Source: Bacillota bacterium
GTDB lineage: Bacteria > Bacillota > Clostridia > Christensenellales > Pumilibacteraceae
DNA length: 64,000 bases
Direction: 5' to 3'
NCBI GenBank assembly: GCA_009777485.1
Contig: WRLT01000001.1
Location: 434,001-498,000 of the forward strand
The notes under the pieces were generated by a model. That model ran no database searches, was not told the origin of the DNA, and saw only the letters and a program-made list of their open reading frames with translations. Below are positions 53,455 through 61,348 of this stretch, piece by piece (position 1 is the first letter of the stretch; each line of letters opens with the position of its first letter). The translations under genes were made by a program, and so were the position numbers.

Positions 53455-53589
53455 CAGAATTGTCGCACCTACTGCGACAATAATGCAAAATAATACAGGA
53501 TTGTCATACTGCATTTCTTCCCGCTATACATGAAAAATTGCCTGCACGGTGATTTTTGGTTTATTTAAATTAAGACAGTTTTGTAAAAT

Positions 53590-53763
53590 TTCGCGGCGAA
53601 TGATGATATTGCCTACGGCAATGATATTGAAACTTCGTTTCAATGATATTCTCGCTATGCTCGAATGATATTATATTTGCCGACATTCGCGTAGCGAATA
53701 TCATTGCCGCAGGCAATATCATTACGAAGTAATATCACTTGCCGTGCAAACGGCAAATATAAT
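53590..53763. repeat. Hairpin-array element B
   Basis: Box 53670-53763 bounded by ATTATATTTGCCG / CGGCAAATATAAT holds four hairpins (53686-53698, 53704-53716, 53722-53732, 53739-53756) linked by TATCA. Outside, reading left, three or four more hairpins (53590-53600, 53609-53621, 53627-53643, 53649-53665) are linked by TGATA. It is element A reversed, beginning right after the tRNA-Glu terminator. Confidence 0.9.
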
Positions 53764-53764
53764 T

Positions 53765-53802
53765 GAAAAGCACACATTTCCTTTATGAAATGTGTGCTTT
53801 TC
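53765..53802 (-). terminator. tRNA-Glu terminator
   Basis: 16-bp perfect stem GAAAAGCACACATTTC / GAAATGTGTGCTTTTC with a 6-nt loop, directly after the tRNA CCA. Confidence 0.85.
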
Positions 53803-53877
53803 TGGTGACCCCACAGGGAATCGAACCCTGGTTACCGCCGTGAAAGGGCGGTGTCTTGACCGCTTGACCATGGGGCC
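53803..53877 (-). tRNA. tRNA-Glu (TTC)
   Basis: Minus strand GGCCCCATGGTCAAGCGG start, anticodon loop CTTTCAC, encoded CCA. Second gene after tRNA-Met in a short tRNA operon. Confidence 0.95.
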
Positions 53878-53891
53878 GCGTTTTTTATGAT

Positions 53892-53968
53892 TGGTAGCGG
53901 CGGCCGGATTCGAACCGGCGACCAAGCGGGTATGAACCGCGTACTCTAGCCAGCTGAGCTACGCCGCC
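53892..53968 (-). tRNA. Elongator tRNA-Met (CAT)
   Basis: Minus strand GGCGGCGTAGCTCAGCTGG start, anticodon loop TTCATAC, normal G1-C72 pair, encoded CCA. This is an elongator rather than initiator; it could receive ac4C34 from TmcAL. A tRNA-Ile2 (lysidine) reading is possible but less likely. Confidence 0.9.
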
Positions 53969-53986
53969 AAACTACAATCGACTAAC

Positions 53987-54015
53987 AGTATAACAAAATT
54001 ATGCTATTAACGCAA
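53987..54015 (-). promoter_or_regulatory. tRNA-Met/Glu promoter
   Basis: Minus strand TTGCGT (54010-54015), 17 bp, TATACT (53987-53992). Confidence 0.7.
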
Positions 54016-54197
54016 GGATTTTTAGGGGTTAATTTTAAAATTTTTAAAATAGCGAAGTGCAAAATACTGTGAACCAAAATCGGTGTTTTTAAAGGAAACA
54101 GAGAAATTTTATTTTTGGCACAAATCATTCCTCTCCAAAAAAACTTTAAATTTGTACTATGCTCATGAGCTAATAATGAATTAACATGGTTTTCCTA

Positions 54198-54491
54198 TCA
54201 TTGGGGGAAAAGTGAGCTTTGATTAACCAAAGTTTGATAAATCGCTGGCAATTTGACATAATCTTTATATTTTATTCTCACTATAAACATTTTTTTATTG
54301 CCTACCGTTTGTTTTAAATGTATCCACATAAAACCGGGGATAGTAGTTGAAAATAGCCAGTTAAGTAAATTAGGCTTTCTATAATCTATCCAAGATATAT
54401 TGTCAACATCAATAATAATGCTTTCTTTTTTTCTCAAAAGCGTTATTTCCGTAAGACTAAATATTGCTTTTTTTATTTGTAAGCTATCCAT
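54198..54491 (-). CDS. Small protein, possibly PH-like, 97 aa
   Basis: Start ATG 54491 after AGAGGAA. Strand-rich (ITLLRKKESIIIDVDNISWI, KMFIVRIKYKDYVKLP), with W and P positions that suggest a small PH-like barrel, but no family is certain. Downstream of dnaA, same strand, 85 bp gap; dnaN would normally be here. Confidence 0.5.
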   Translation of the reverse strand: MDSLQIKKAIFSLTEITLLRKKESIIIDVDNISWIDYRKPNLLNWLFSTTIPGFMWIHLKQTVGNKKMFIVRIKYKDYVKLPAIYQTLVNQSSLFPQ

Positions 54492-54576
54492 TATTCCTCT
54501 TTTTATAATTTGCCAAAAAGTGCCGTGCAAAACAGCGAAGCGCAAAGCGCGGCGAACCTAAACAGTGTTTCCTATA

Positions 54577-55923
54577 CTAATCCCGCTTTAAAACCATTTC
54601 TTTAATATCACTTACGGCTACTTTAATTTTAATGTTAGATTGTACTAAGCCCGCGATTTTGTCGCGCGCGTGCATAACGGTGGTATGGTCGCGTCCGCCG
54701 AATAAGCTGCCGATAGAGGCAAGCGGCAGCGACAAAAGCTCGGTAATTAAATAAATGCACACCTGACGCGGTTCTACGATTTCGCGGTTTTTCTTTTTGC
54801 CCGTTAAATCCTCGCTGCGCACGTTATAGTATTTGCAGGTGCAGTAAATCACGCGCTCGGCGGTAACAAACTCTTCATTTTTGTCGCTGTAATCCTTTAA
54901 CGCCTCCGTAACGGTTTCTATACTAGGCTCTTGCTCGTTCAGACGCGATAAAAAATTAACCTTGTTTAAAATGCTTTCCATAGCGCGCACGTTGCTTTGC
55001 ACGCGCTCGGCAATATAGCTTAAAACCTCGCCGGGAATATTAAATTTTTCTAGCTGCGCCTTTTTATGCAGAATTGCCACGCGCAGCTCAAAATCGGGCG
55101 GCACAACGTCGGTAAGCAAGCCCCACTGAAAGCGCGATATCAGCCGCTCCTCTATATCCATTTCCTGCGGCGGACGGTCGGAGGTGAAAATCAATTGCTT
55201 GCCCGCTTGGTGCAGCTCGTTAAACGTGTTAAACATTTCCTCCTGCGAACCTTGCTTTCCTACAATAAACTGAATATCGTCTATCATTAAAACATCTACC
55301 CCGCGATACTTTTCGCGGAAGTTAGAACTTTTGCCCTTCGTGGTGCGCACCGACTCGATGTATTCGTTTACAAACTTTTCACTGCCCGCGTACAGCACCT
55401 TTAAATGCGGATGCTTAATGCGCACATAATTGCCTATCGCGTGCATGATGTGCGTTTTGCCTAAGCCCGTGCCGCCGTAGATAAACAGCGGATTGTACTG
55501 AACGCCCGGCTGCTCGGCAACCGCGCGCGCCGCCTCGTACATATGACGGTTAGATTTTCCTACTACAAAGCTTTCAAAATTATAGCGCGGACTTAACACA
55601 TTAGCCTCTATGCGGGCAGGCGGCTCAGGCTCGTCTATTACAAAGGTTTCCTCGGCGGCGGCTACGCTTTCACGCTCGGACGGGTCTATCAAAACCACAT
55701 CCGTCATATAAGGGTTTAGGGCAGACATCGCCGACATAATCATCGGACGGAATTTATCGCACACAAAATTGCGTACCTGCGCATTAGAGGCGCACAAAAT
55801 AAGCTTGCCGTCTAAAATGTTAATCGGTTCAAGCGTTTTTATCCACACATCAAAATTAACGGCGCTAACCTCCGTTTCCAGTGCGGTAAGCATTTTTTGC
55901 CAGAGTTCTTTGGCGGCGTTCAT
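54577..55923 (-). CDS. dnaA: Chromosomal replication initiator DnaA
   Basis: 448 residues with all four domains: N-terminal oligomerisation helix (LWQKMLTALETEV), AAA+ Walker A GGTGLGKTH, Walker B MIDDIQF, and domain IV DNA-binding signature GGRDHTTVMHARDKI. Binds TTATCCACA boxes at oriC. dnaN is not next to it, and I see no cluster of DnaA boxes nearby. Start ATG is 1 nt past the TetR stop; its GAGGAAA lies inside the TetR gene. Confidence 0.95.
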   Translation of the reverse strand: MNAAKELWQKMLTALETEVSAVNFDVWIKTLEPINILDGKLILCASNAQVRNFVCDKFRPMIMSAMSALNPYMTDVVLIDPSERESVAAAEETFVIDEPEPPARIEANVLSPRYNFESFVVGKSNRHMYEAARAVAEQPGVQYNPLFIYGGTGLGKTHIMHAIGNYVRIKHPHLKVLYAGSEKFVNEYIESVRTTKGKSSNFREKYRGVDVLMIDDIQFIVGKQGSQEEMFNTFNELHQAGKQLIFTSDRPPQEMDIEERLISRFQWGLLTDVVPPDFELRVAILHKKAQLEKFNIPGEVLSYIAERVQSNVRAMESILNKVNFLSRLNEQEPSIETVTEALKDYSDKNEEFVTAERVIYCTCKYYNVRSEDLTGKKKNREIVEPRQVCIYLITELLSLPLASIGSLFGGRDHTTVMHARDKIAGLVQSNIKIKVAVSDIKEMVLKRD

Positions 55924-55924
55924 G

Positions 55925-56503
55925 TTATTTCCTCACATCTATGGCGTAAAAGTAAAAGTTCATTACGCGCAGTATCATAGCCTCTAAAACCGACCGCTCT
56001 AAATCCAGGCGCAAAAGCTGCAAAATAGAGTCTATAAATGCGGTGGTGGCAAGGTTGCTCATCATACGGCTTAAATCCGAATCGTCGTTGTAAATCTTTT
56101 TGTACACCAAATCGGCAATCTGCGCGGCAACCTTTTCTATAAAGTCCTCGTAGCGCGTGGTGGCACACTTATCGGCCAATATAATAATCTCCTTGCCGTA
56201 CTGTTCAAAAATATTTAACAGCATTTGAGTAAGACGCACCATAACGTCTTTAAGCGGCAGACTGGTTTCTACGTCGATGCGCGCAAGCTGGTCTACAATT
56301 TTAGGAAACTCTTGATACGGCTTTTTAACCAGCGCGTCCAAAAGCCCGGATTTTCCGTCGAAATAACGGTACAGGTTGCCTACCGGAACGCCCGCGTTTT
56401 GCGCAATCGTAGAGATGTTGCCGCCGCGGTACCCTTTTTCCAGATACTCGTTAAGGCCTGCCTCTAAAATCCTGTCGTTGATAAATTTTTTCTTATACTG
56501 CAT
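55925..56503 (-). CDS. TetR-family regulator coupled to dnaA
   Basis: 192 residues. N-terminal HTH (NISTIAQNAGVPVGNLYRYFDGKSGLLDALV), then a helical ligand domain of unknown ligand. ATG after GGGAGG. Its stop TAA is one base before the dnaA ATG, so expression of dnaA is tied to this gene, an arrangement I do not know elsewhere. Confidence 0.85.
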   Translation of the reverse strand: MQYKKKFINDRILEAGLNEYLEKGYRGGNISTIAQNAGVPVGNLYRYFDGKSGLLDALVKKPYQEFPKIVDQLARIDVETSLPLKDVMVRLTQMLLNIFEQYGKEIIILADKCATTRYEDFIEKVAAQIADLVYKKIYNDDSDLSRMMSNLATTAFIDSILQLLRLDLERSVLEAMILRVMNFYFYAIDVRK

Positions 56504-56638
56504 TAAAGGTTAATCCTCCCGTACCGTTTAAGCAAAAAAATCCAAAAGTTAAAATTTCGGCTATTTATTAACCATAAGTATACCCTATTGACGCCCTTTA
56601 TGCAAGTGTTTTGTTATGAAATCTAATTTAAAAAGAAT

Positions 56639-56842
56639 TTAATCCTCTAAACCTAACAAATAACCCGCCGTAACCTCAAAAAACTTAGCAAGCAAAATTA
56701 TTGAATCCGCGTTCGGAACGCGTTCTTCTTTTTCCCACCTATGAACCGCACGGCCGCTGATATTTAAAAGCTTTGCCAGTTGCCGTGCGCTAAGGCCTTT
56801 TTCTTCTCTTAATTCTTTTATGCGTGTAGATATTGCAGACAT
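56639..56842 (-). CDS. XRE-family repressor-like protein, 67 aa
   Basis: RIKELREEKGLSARQLAKLLNISGRAVHRWEKEERVPNADSIILLAKFFEVTAGYLLGL, a full Cro/CI HTH. No ribosome site: TAAAAT (56849-56854, with TGC before it) ends 6 nt before ATG. Divergent from the 56944 gene; three palindromic sites in between are candidate operators for it. Confidence 0.85.
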   Translation of the reverse strand: MSAISTRIKELREEKGLSARQLAKLLNISGRAVHRWEKEERVPNADSIILLAKFFEVTAGYLLGLED

Positions 56843-56864
56843 ATTTATATTTTAGCATAAATCG

Positions 56865-56923
56865 CAACCAAATGGTTGACAGAGACCACATGGTCGCAGT
56901 ATAATTGTTTTGACCGCATGGTC
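56865..56923. promoter_or_regulatory. Three palindromic operators between divergent genes
   Basis: CAACC-AAAT-GGTTG (56865-56878), GACC-ACAT-GGTC (56884-56895), GACC-GCAT-GGTC (56912-56923). Centres are 18 and 28 bp apart. They overlap the TTGACA (56876-56881), 18 bp, TATAAT (56900-56905) promoter of the 56944 gene. Confidence 0.7.
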
Positions 56924-56943
56924 GCATAAAAGGAGATACTTCT

Positions 56944-57225
56944 ATGGATAACATCATATCGTCCGAAAAAACTTGCGGAAACTGCCGCTACTATTTGCAA
57001 CATTTTGCTAAGCGAAACGCAAAGCTAATAAAAACAGGCTGCGGGATATGTTTACACCGTAAGATTAAAGCCCGTACAAAATCGCCGTTTACACTTTGCG
57101 CGTACTGGGAAGAAAACCCAACAGAAAAAGAAGAACGCAATCGCAGCATTCAATATGTACTTAGAACTATGTGTGAACAGCTAAGCCAAATAGTCCTAAT
57201 TTTACAAGACGACGCAAAAAACTAG
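56944..57225 (+). CDS. Cys-rich small protein, 93 aa
   Basis: ATG after AAGGAGA. CGNCRYY ... TGCGICLHRK ... LCAYW cysteines look like a small zinc-knuckle. Then a Glu/Arg-rich helix. Controlled by a promoter overlapped by three operators. Unknown function. Confidence 0.6.
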   Translation: MDNIISSEKTCGNCRYYLQHFAKRNAKLIKTGCGICLHRKIKARTKSPFTLCAYWEENPTEKEERNRSIQYVLRTMCEQLSQIVLILQDDAKN

Positions 57226-57326
57226 CCCACCCCCCTTGACAAGCATGGTATAATAGAATTAGGGGGATAAAAAATTCGGAAAAATAGATTTCGGAAACGG
57301 AGTCTTTTTTCTTTTGGAGGTAAAAA

Positions 57327-57790
57327 TTGAAAGAATTAGAAGACGCTAGACAACAGGTTTTAGCAATGTTTCAAAGCGGACGCATGTCGGGCAACTGGGT
57401 AGAATGGATTCATGCCATTGCAGTTTGCAAGAAATCCCGCCGCCGATTGCAGGTTCAACCGCGAAAGCAATTTGTCCGATTGAGAAAATCACAAAATGGG
57501 CTTTTGTAGACCCTGCTAAAAAACGCTTTTTTGAAAGCAACGGATATGGTATACTAGATGCACTGGAAATACAAGCGGAGTACGAAAGGCAAGCGGCAGA
57601 AAAATATGCAAACGGCGATTATGAATTAGGTGCTTTAAATGGCTTTGGTCAACGAATTACAATTATAATCGAACTGCCAAGACGTACCGAAAATCATACA
57701 AGTCCGTTAAGATTTGAAACCGGTTGGATGGTTTATCCATACGGAAAAATCCAAAACACCACACCTGCCACAAATTTAAGTTTAAAATAG
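57327..57790 (+). pseudogene. DUF6883-like protein gene broken by a frameshift
   Basis: TTG start at 57327 after GGAGG. First frame reads LKELEDARQQVLAMFQSGRM... WVEWIHAIAVCKK and stops at 57509. The family part (KITKWAFVDPAKKRFFESNGY, ETGWMVYPYGKI) lies in the next frame, open from about 57350 to 57790 without its own ribosome site. The join must fall between about 57404 and 57450. It is a frameshift mutation or an assembly error. DUF6883 occurs in polymorphic toxin contexts. Confidence 0.6.
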
Positions 57791-57800
57791 GAGATTTATT

Positions 57801-58028
57801 ATGAACGATTGCGACCAAGTAAAAGTAATACGCGATAGAGAACGTTATGCTAAACACGGCGTACACAAAGGCATGACGGGGTATATTATGGACCCGCGCT
57901 GTGTTGACGGCAAAAGGCTTGTTAGCTTTTCAGGCGAATTTTTACAAGCCCCTAACGGTGTTTGGTATACAACCGATGTAGATTGTGATATATTAGAAAA
58001 AGATTTAGAATTAGTGTCGGAAACATAA
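57801..58028 (+). CDS. Small KOW/DUF4926-like protein, 75 aa
   Basis: ATG after AGGAGA, 10 bp after the DUF6883 gene. Contains DRERYAKHGVHKGMTGYI and a hydrophobic strand-rich pattern as in small SH3-like or DUF4926 proteins that accompany toxins. Probable partner of the broken upstream gene; unproven. Confidence 0.55.
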   Translation: MNDCDQVKVIRDRERYAKHGVHKGMTGYIMDPRCVDGKRLVSFSGEFLQAPNGVWYTTDVDCDILEKDLELVSET

Positions 58029-58034
58029 AATCCG

Positions 58035-60359
58035 TTATCGTTTAAATTTGTTTTGCAAGGCTTGCAGCATTTCTTCTAACGTCTGCTCTTTTTTAGGGGG
58101 CGCGGGCGTAAACGGACGCGGGGGCTGATTACGGTTATCTCCGCGCGGTTGGTTGCGGTTATCGCGCGGCTGCCCTTGCTCCCGCTTAGGCGGCTTTTCT
58201 AATCCCGGTGTACGCATAGATAGATTGATGCGCTGTTTTTGCGGGTCTACGCCGATTACGCGCACCTTTACCGCATCGCCCACCTTTAACACCTCGCCGG
58301 GATGCTTAATATAGCGGTCTGAAATTTCGGAGATATGCACTAAACCGTCGTGGTGTACCCCGATATCCACAAACGCGCCGAAGTCTATAACGTTGCGCAC
58401 CGTGCCCGAAAGCTCCATGCCCTCTTTTAAATCCTTCATGTCCATAAGGTCGGCGCGCAGTACAGGAGGCGGCAGGCTGTCGCGGATATCGCGGCCGGGC
58501 TTTAAAATTTCTTCTACAATGTCGTGCAAGGTGGGCTCGCCCACGCCCACTTCCCCAGCTAATTTGCCCGCGCCGAACTCTTTTACTTTTTGTTTGATGT
58601 CCGTAAGCTTTCCGCCTTTAAGGTCTTGTGCGCCGTAACCGAACTTATCCATAAGCTTTTGCGCCGCACCGTAGCTTTCGGGGTGAACGGACGTATTATC
58701 CAGCACCTCCTCGCCGTCGGGAATGCGCAAAAAGCCCGCGCACTGCTCAAACGCCTTAGGCCCTAGCTTTGCCACCTTTAACAATTCGCGGCGGCTTTTA
58801 AACGGCTTAGATTTTCTGTATTCTACAATATTTTTAGCAATGGGAGTATTTAAGCCCGAAACGTATGCCAGCAAGCTGTACGACGCCGTGTTTAAATCTA
58901 CCCCTACGCTGTTTACGCAATCCTCTACCACGCCCGTTAAAACCTCTGTAAGACGCTTTTGCGGCATGTCGTGCTGATATTGCCCCACCCCGATGCTTTT
59001 AACGTCTATTTTAATCAGTTCCGCCAACGGGTCTAACAGCCGCCGTGCAATAGAGATTGCCCCGCGAATCGTAACGTCTAAATCGGGGAATTCCTCCGCG
59101 CCTACCTTAGACGCCGAATACACAGACGCGCCCGCCTCGTTGACTATCGCGTAGCTTACCGCAAGGCTATGCTCTTTAATTAAGCCCGCAGCAAAAATCT
59201 CGGTTTCCTTGCTTGCCGTGCCGTTGCCTATGCCGATAACGCTGATGCCATGCTTTTTAATAAGCGACAAAACCTTTTGCCCCGCCTCGCGCGTGCGGTC
59301 TTCACTCATGGTTACATAGATTACGCCGTGGTCTAATACGTTGCCGCTCTCGTCCACTACGGCTAATTTGCAGCCCGTGCGGTAGCCGGGGTCTAAGCCT
59401 AAAATAACCTTTCCTTTAAGCGGGGGCTGCAGCAATAGCGGCTTTAAATTAGCCTCAAACATCTTAATGGCTTGCTCGGCGGCGTTGTCGGTTAACTCGC
59501 CGCGCACCTCGTTTTCTACGGACGGAAAAATCAGCCGCTTGTACGAATCCGCAATTGTTTCGTCCAGCACCGTGTTAAAAATGCTGTCTTTTTTATAGAT
59601 TGCCTTGATTTTGTTGTGCGCCGTTTCCTCGTCCGCTTTAATGCCGACCTTTAAGCATTCGTCCGCCTCGCCGCGGTTAATGGCTAAAATGCGGTGCGGC
59701 GGAATTTTTGCAACCGCCTCCGAAAACTCGGCGTACATCTCGTAAATTTGTTTTTTAGGATTTTTTTCGTCTTTGGGTTCTAGCTTGCATTCGATTAAGC
59801 CGATTTCATACAACATAGCACGCAAGACCTTGCGCACGTTTGCGTCGTCGGAAATGCGCTCGGCAATAATATCCTTTGCGCCCGCCAGCGCATCAGCGGC
59901 GGTGGGCACGCCTTTTTCTTCGTTAATGTACGGCTCGCAGATTGCCAACACCTCGCCCTCTTTAAGCTCTTGTGCCTGAATAATATCGGCAAGCGGCTCT
60001 AAGCCGCGCTCAATCGCCACGCTTGCGCGCGTTTTCTTTTTTTGCTTGTACGGACGGTAAATATCCTCTACCTCCGTCATTTTCATGGCGGTCTCTAAAG
60101 CGGCGGCTAGCTCGTCCGTCCACTTGCCTTGCTCTTCAATCGAATTGCGCACCTCTTCTTTACGCTTAACCAAATTTTGCAGGTATTGCAAGCGGTCTGC
60201 AAACTCGCGCAGTACTTGGTCGTCGCACTCGCCGTGCATTTCCTTACGGTAACGCGCAATAAACGGAATCGTACTGCCCTCAGCTATCAGGTCTACGATG
60301 TTCGCGCTGTATTCGGGCTTTAACTTAAATTCTTCTGCCAGTTTTGCTTTAATGTCCAT
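58035..60359 (-). CDS. tex: Tex-family transcription accessory / S1 RNA-binding protein
   Basis: 774 residues. Tex N-domain (IPFIARYRKEMHGECDDQVLREF), YqgF-like RNase H fold (LGLDPGYRTGCKLAVVD), HhH motifs, and a C-terminal S1 domain (GTVRNVIDFGAFVDIGVHHD). Basic Pro/Gln/Arg-rich tail. Role in transcription and ribosome rescue. GGAG lies 13 nt before ATG. Confidence 0.92.
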   Translation of the reverse strand: MDIKAKLAEEFKLKPEYSANIVDLIAEGSTIPFIARYRKEMHGECDDQVLREFADRLQYLQNLVKRKEEVRNSIEEQGKWTDELAAALETAMKMTEVEDIYRPYKQKKKTRASVAIERGLEPLADIIQAQELKEGEVLAICEPYINEEKGVPTAADALAGAKDIIAERISDDANVRKVLRAMLYEIGLIECKLEPKDEKNPKKQIYEMYAEFSEAVAKIPPHRILAINRGEADECLKVGIKADEETAHNKIKAIYKKDSIFNTVLDETIADSYKRLIFPSVENEVRGELTDNAAEQAIKMFEANLKPLLLQPPLKGKVILGLDPGYRTGCKLAVVDESGNVLDHGVIYVTMSEDRTREAGQKVLSLIKKHGISVIGIGNGTASKETEIFAAGLIKEHSLAVSYAIVNEAGASVYSASKVGAEEFPDLDVTIRGAISIARRLLDPLAELIKIDVKSIGVGQYQHDMPQKRLTEVLTGVVEDCVNSVGVDLNTASYSLLAYVSGLNTPIAKNIVEYRKSKPFKSRRELLKVAKLGPKAFEQCAGFLRIPDGEEVLDNTSVHPESYGAAQKLMDKFGYGAQDLKGGKLTDIKQKVKEFGAGKLAGEVGVGEPTLHDIVEEILKPGRDIRDSLPPPVLRADLMDMKDLKEGMELSGTVRNVIDFGAFVDIGVHHDGLVHISEISDRYIKHPGEVLKVGDAVKVRVIGVDPQKQRINLSMRTPGLEKPPKREQGQPRDNRNQPRGDNRNQPPRPFTPAPPKKEQTLEEMLQALQNKFKR

Positions 60360-60577
60360 TTTCGGGCTTAAACTCCTTTTATATAGCTACACGTTTATTT
60401 TAATATACTTCCGCACAAAAAGCAACCGTTTCCGCAGTGTTTCAAAATCGCGAAGTTTAAATTATTGTTATTTAAGTTATAAAATATTTTAGCCGAAATT
60501 TGTAAATTGTAAATGGTAAATGGTCAGTATAATTTAAAGGGATATCGGCGCACAACCTGACATATACATAAATTATT

Positions 60578-60859
60578 ATGAAAGAAAATTCAGCCGCCCC
60601 CGAAAAACCTAAACGCCCGCACACCCTCAATATAGAAAACTGCGCCAAAGGTTTTTTAACGGGAGTCGAAAAAGTAACCAGTTCTAACGACGCCGCACTT
60701 GTGCTGCAAACCAGCGCGGGCGGCCTGCAAATAAGCGGAACAGACTTAAAAATCAATAAGTTCGACACCGATTCGGGCGCGTTGGTATTTGAGGGCGCGG
60801 TAAGCAGCATTCGCTACTCGGCCGCCAAAGTGCCGCTGCTTAAAAGGCTTTTTAAATAA
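60578..60859 (+). CDS. yabP: YabP-like sporulation protein
   Basis: 93 residues matching YabP: HTLNIENCAKGFLTGVEKV, GGLQISGTDLKINKFDTDSG. Needed for spore cortex assembly (known in B. subtilis). No ribosome site or sigma-A promoter is seen; GGATATC, 14 bp, CATATACA (60540-60567) vaguely fits a sigma-E promoter. Confidence 0.85.
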   Translation: MKENSAAPEKPKRPHTLNIENCAKGFLTGVEKVTSSNDAALVLQTSAGGLQISGTDLKINKFDTDSGALVFEGAVSSIRYSAAKVPLLKRLFK

Positions 60860-60865
60860 ATTTAT

Positions 60866-61234
60866 ATGACGCAATTTTTATTGTTTTTATCCGCGCTTGC
60901 GCTAGGAATTGTGCTGCGGGCTGCATACTTTTTGTGTAAACTGCCCGCAAAGCTTTCGCGCCTTAAAGCTATGCACTATATTTTAGACGCCGTATGGTGC
61001 GCCGCCGCGTTTGTTTCTTTTATTGCCCTCACGCTATGGCTGCACGACGGCAAATTTGAAGCATTTATGCTGTTAGGGCTGTGCGCAGGGCTTGCAGCAT
61101 GCTCGGCAGTATTTAACCTTTTTAAAAAGGACGCTCCCCCGCCTCAACCCGAAAACGAAAATTCTAGCCCGCAACCCAAATCCAAAACCAAAAAACCCCC
61201 TAAATTACGCGCAAAAATCCCCCGCATAAAATAA
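60866..61234 (+). CDS. yabQ: YabQ-like spore membrane protein
   Basis: 122 residues, about four membrane helices (MTQFLLFLSALALGIVLRAA, then LDAVWCAAAFVSFIALTLW) and a basic Pro/Lys tail. Starts 6 nt after yabP. Known as a mother-cell membrane protein for cortex formation. divIC, the usual next gene, is absent. Confidence 0.85.
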   Translation: MTQFLLFLSALALGIVLRAAYFLCKLPAKLSRLKAMHYILDAVWCAAAFVSFIALTLWLHDGKFEAFMLLGLCAGLAACSAVFNLFKKDAPPPQPENENSSPQPKSKTKKPPKLRAKIPRIK

Positions 61235-61348
61235 TACGTCCGCAAATTTTAGGTAAAAATCAATAAAAATATCGTTAACGGAATTACCCAAGGGGAAATA
61301 ATTGCGCACGCAAATTTTACAACGCTTTTCCATAAGCCGGATTTTTGA

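Noticed and set aside
53722-53925. Minus-strand ORF across tRNA-Glu (TRVRFPVGSP...)
   Set aside because: Translation of tRNA genes and the hairpin array; typical artefact.
53969-54576. oriC next to dnaA
   Set aside because: No c-TTATCCACA boxes or AT-rich unwinding element recognisable beside dnaA; dnaN missing.
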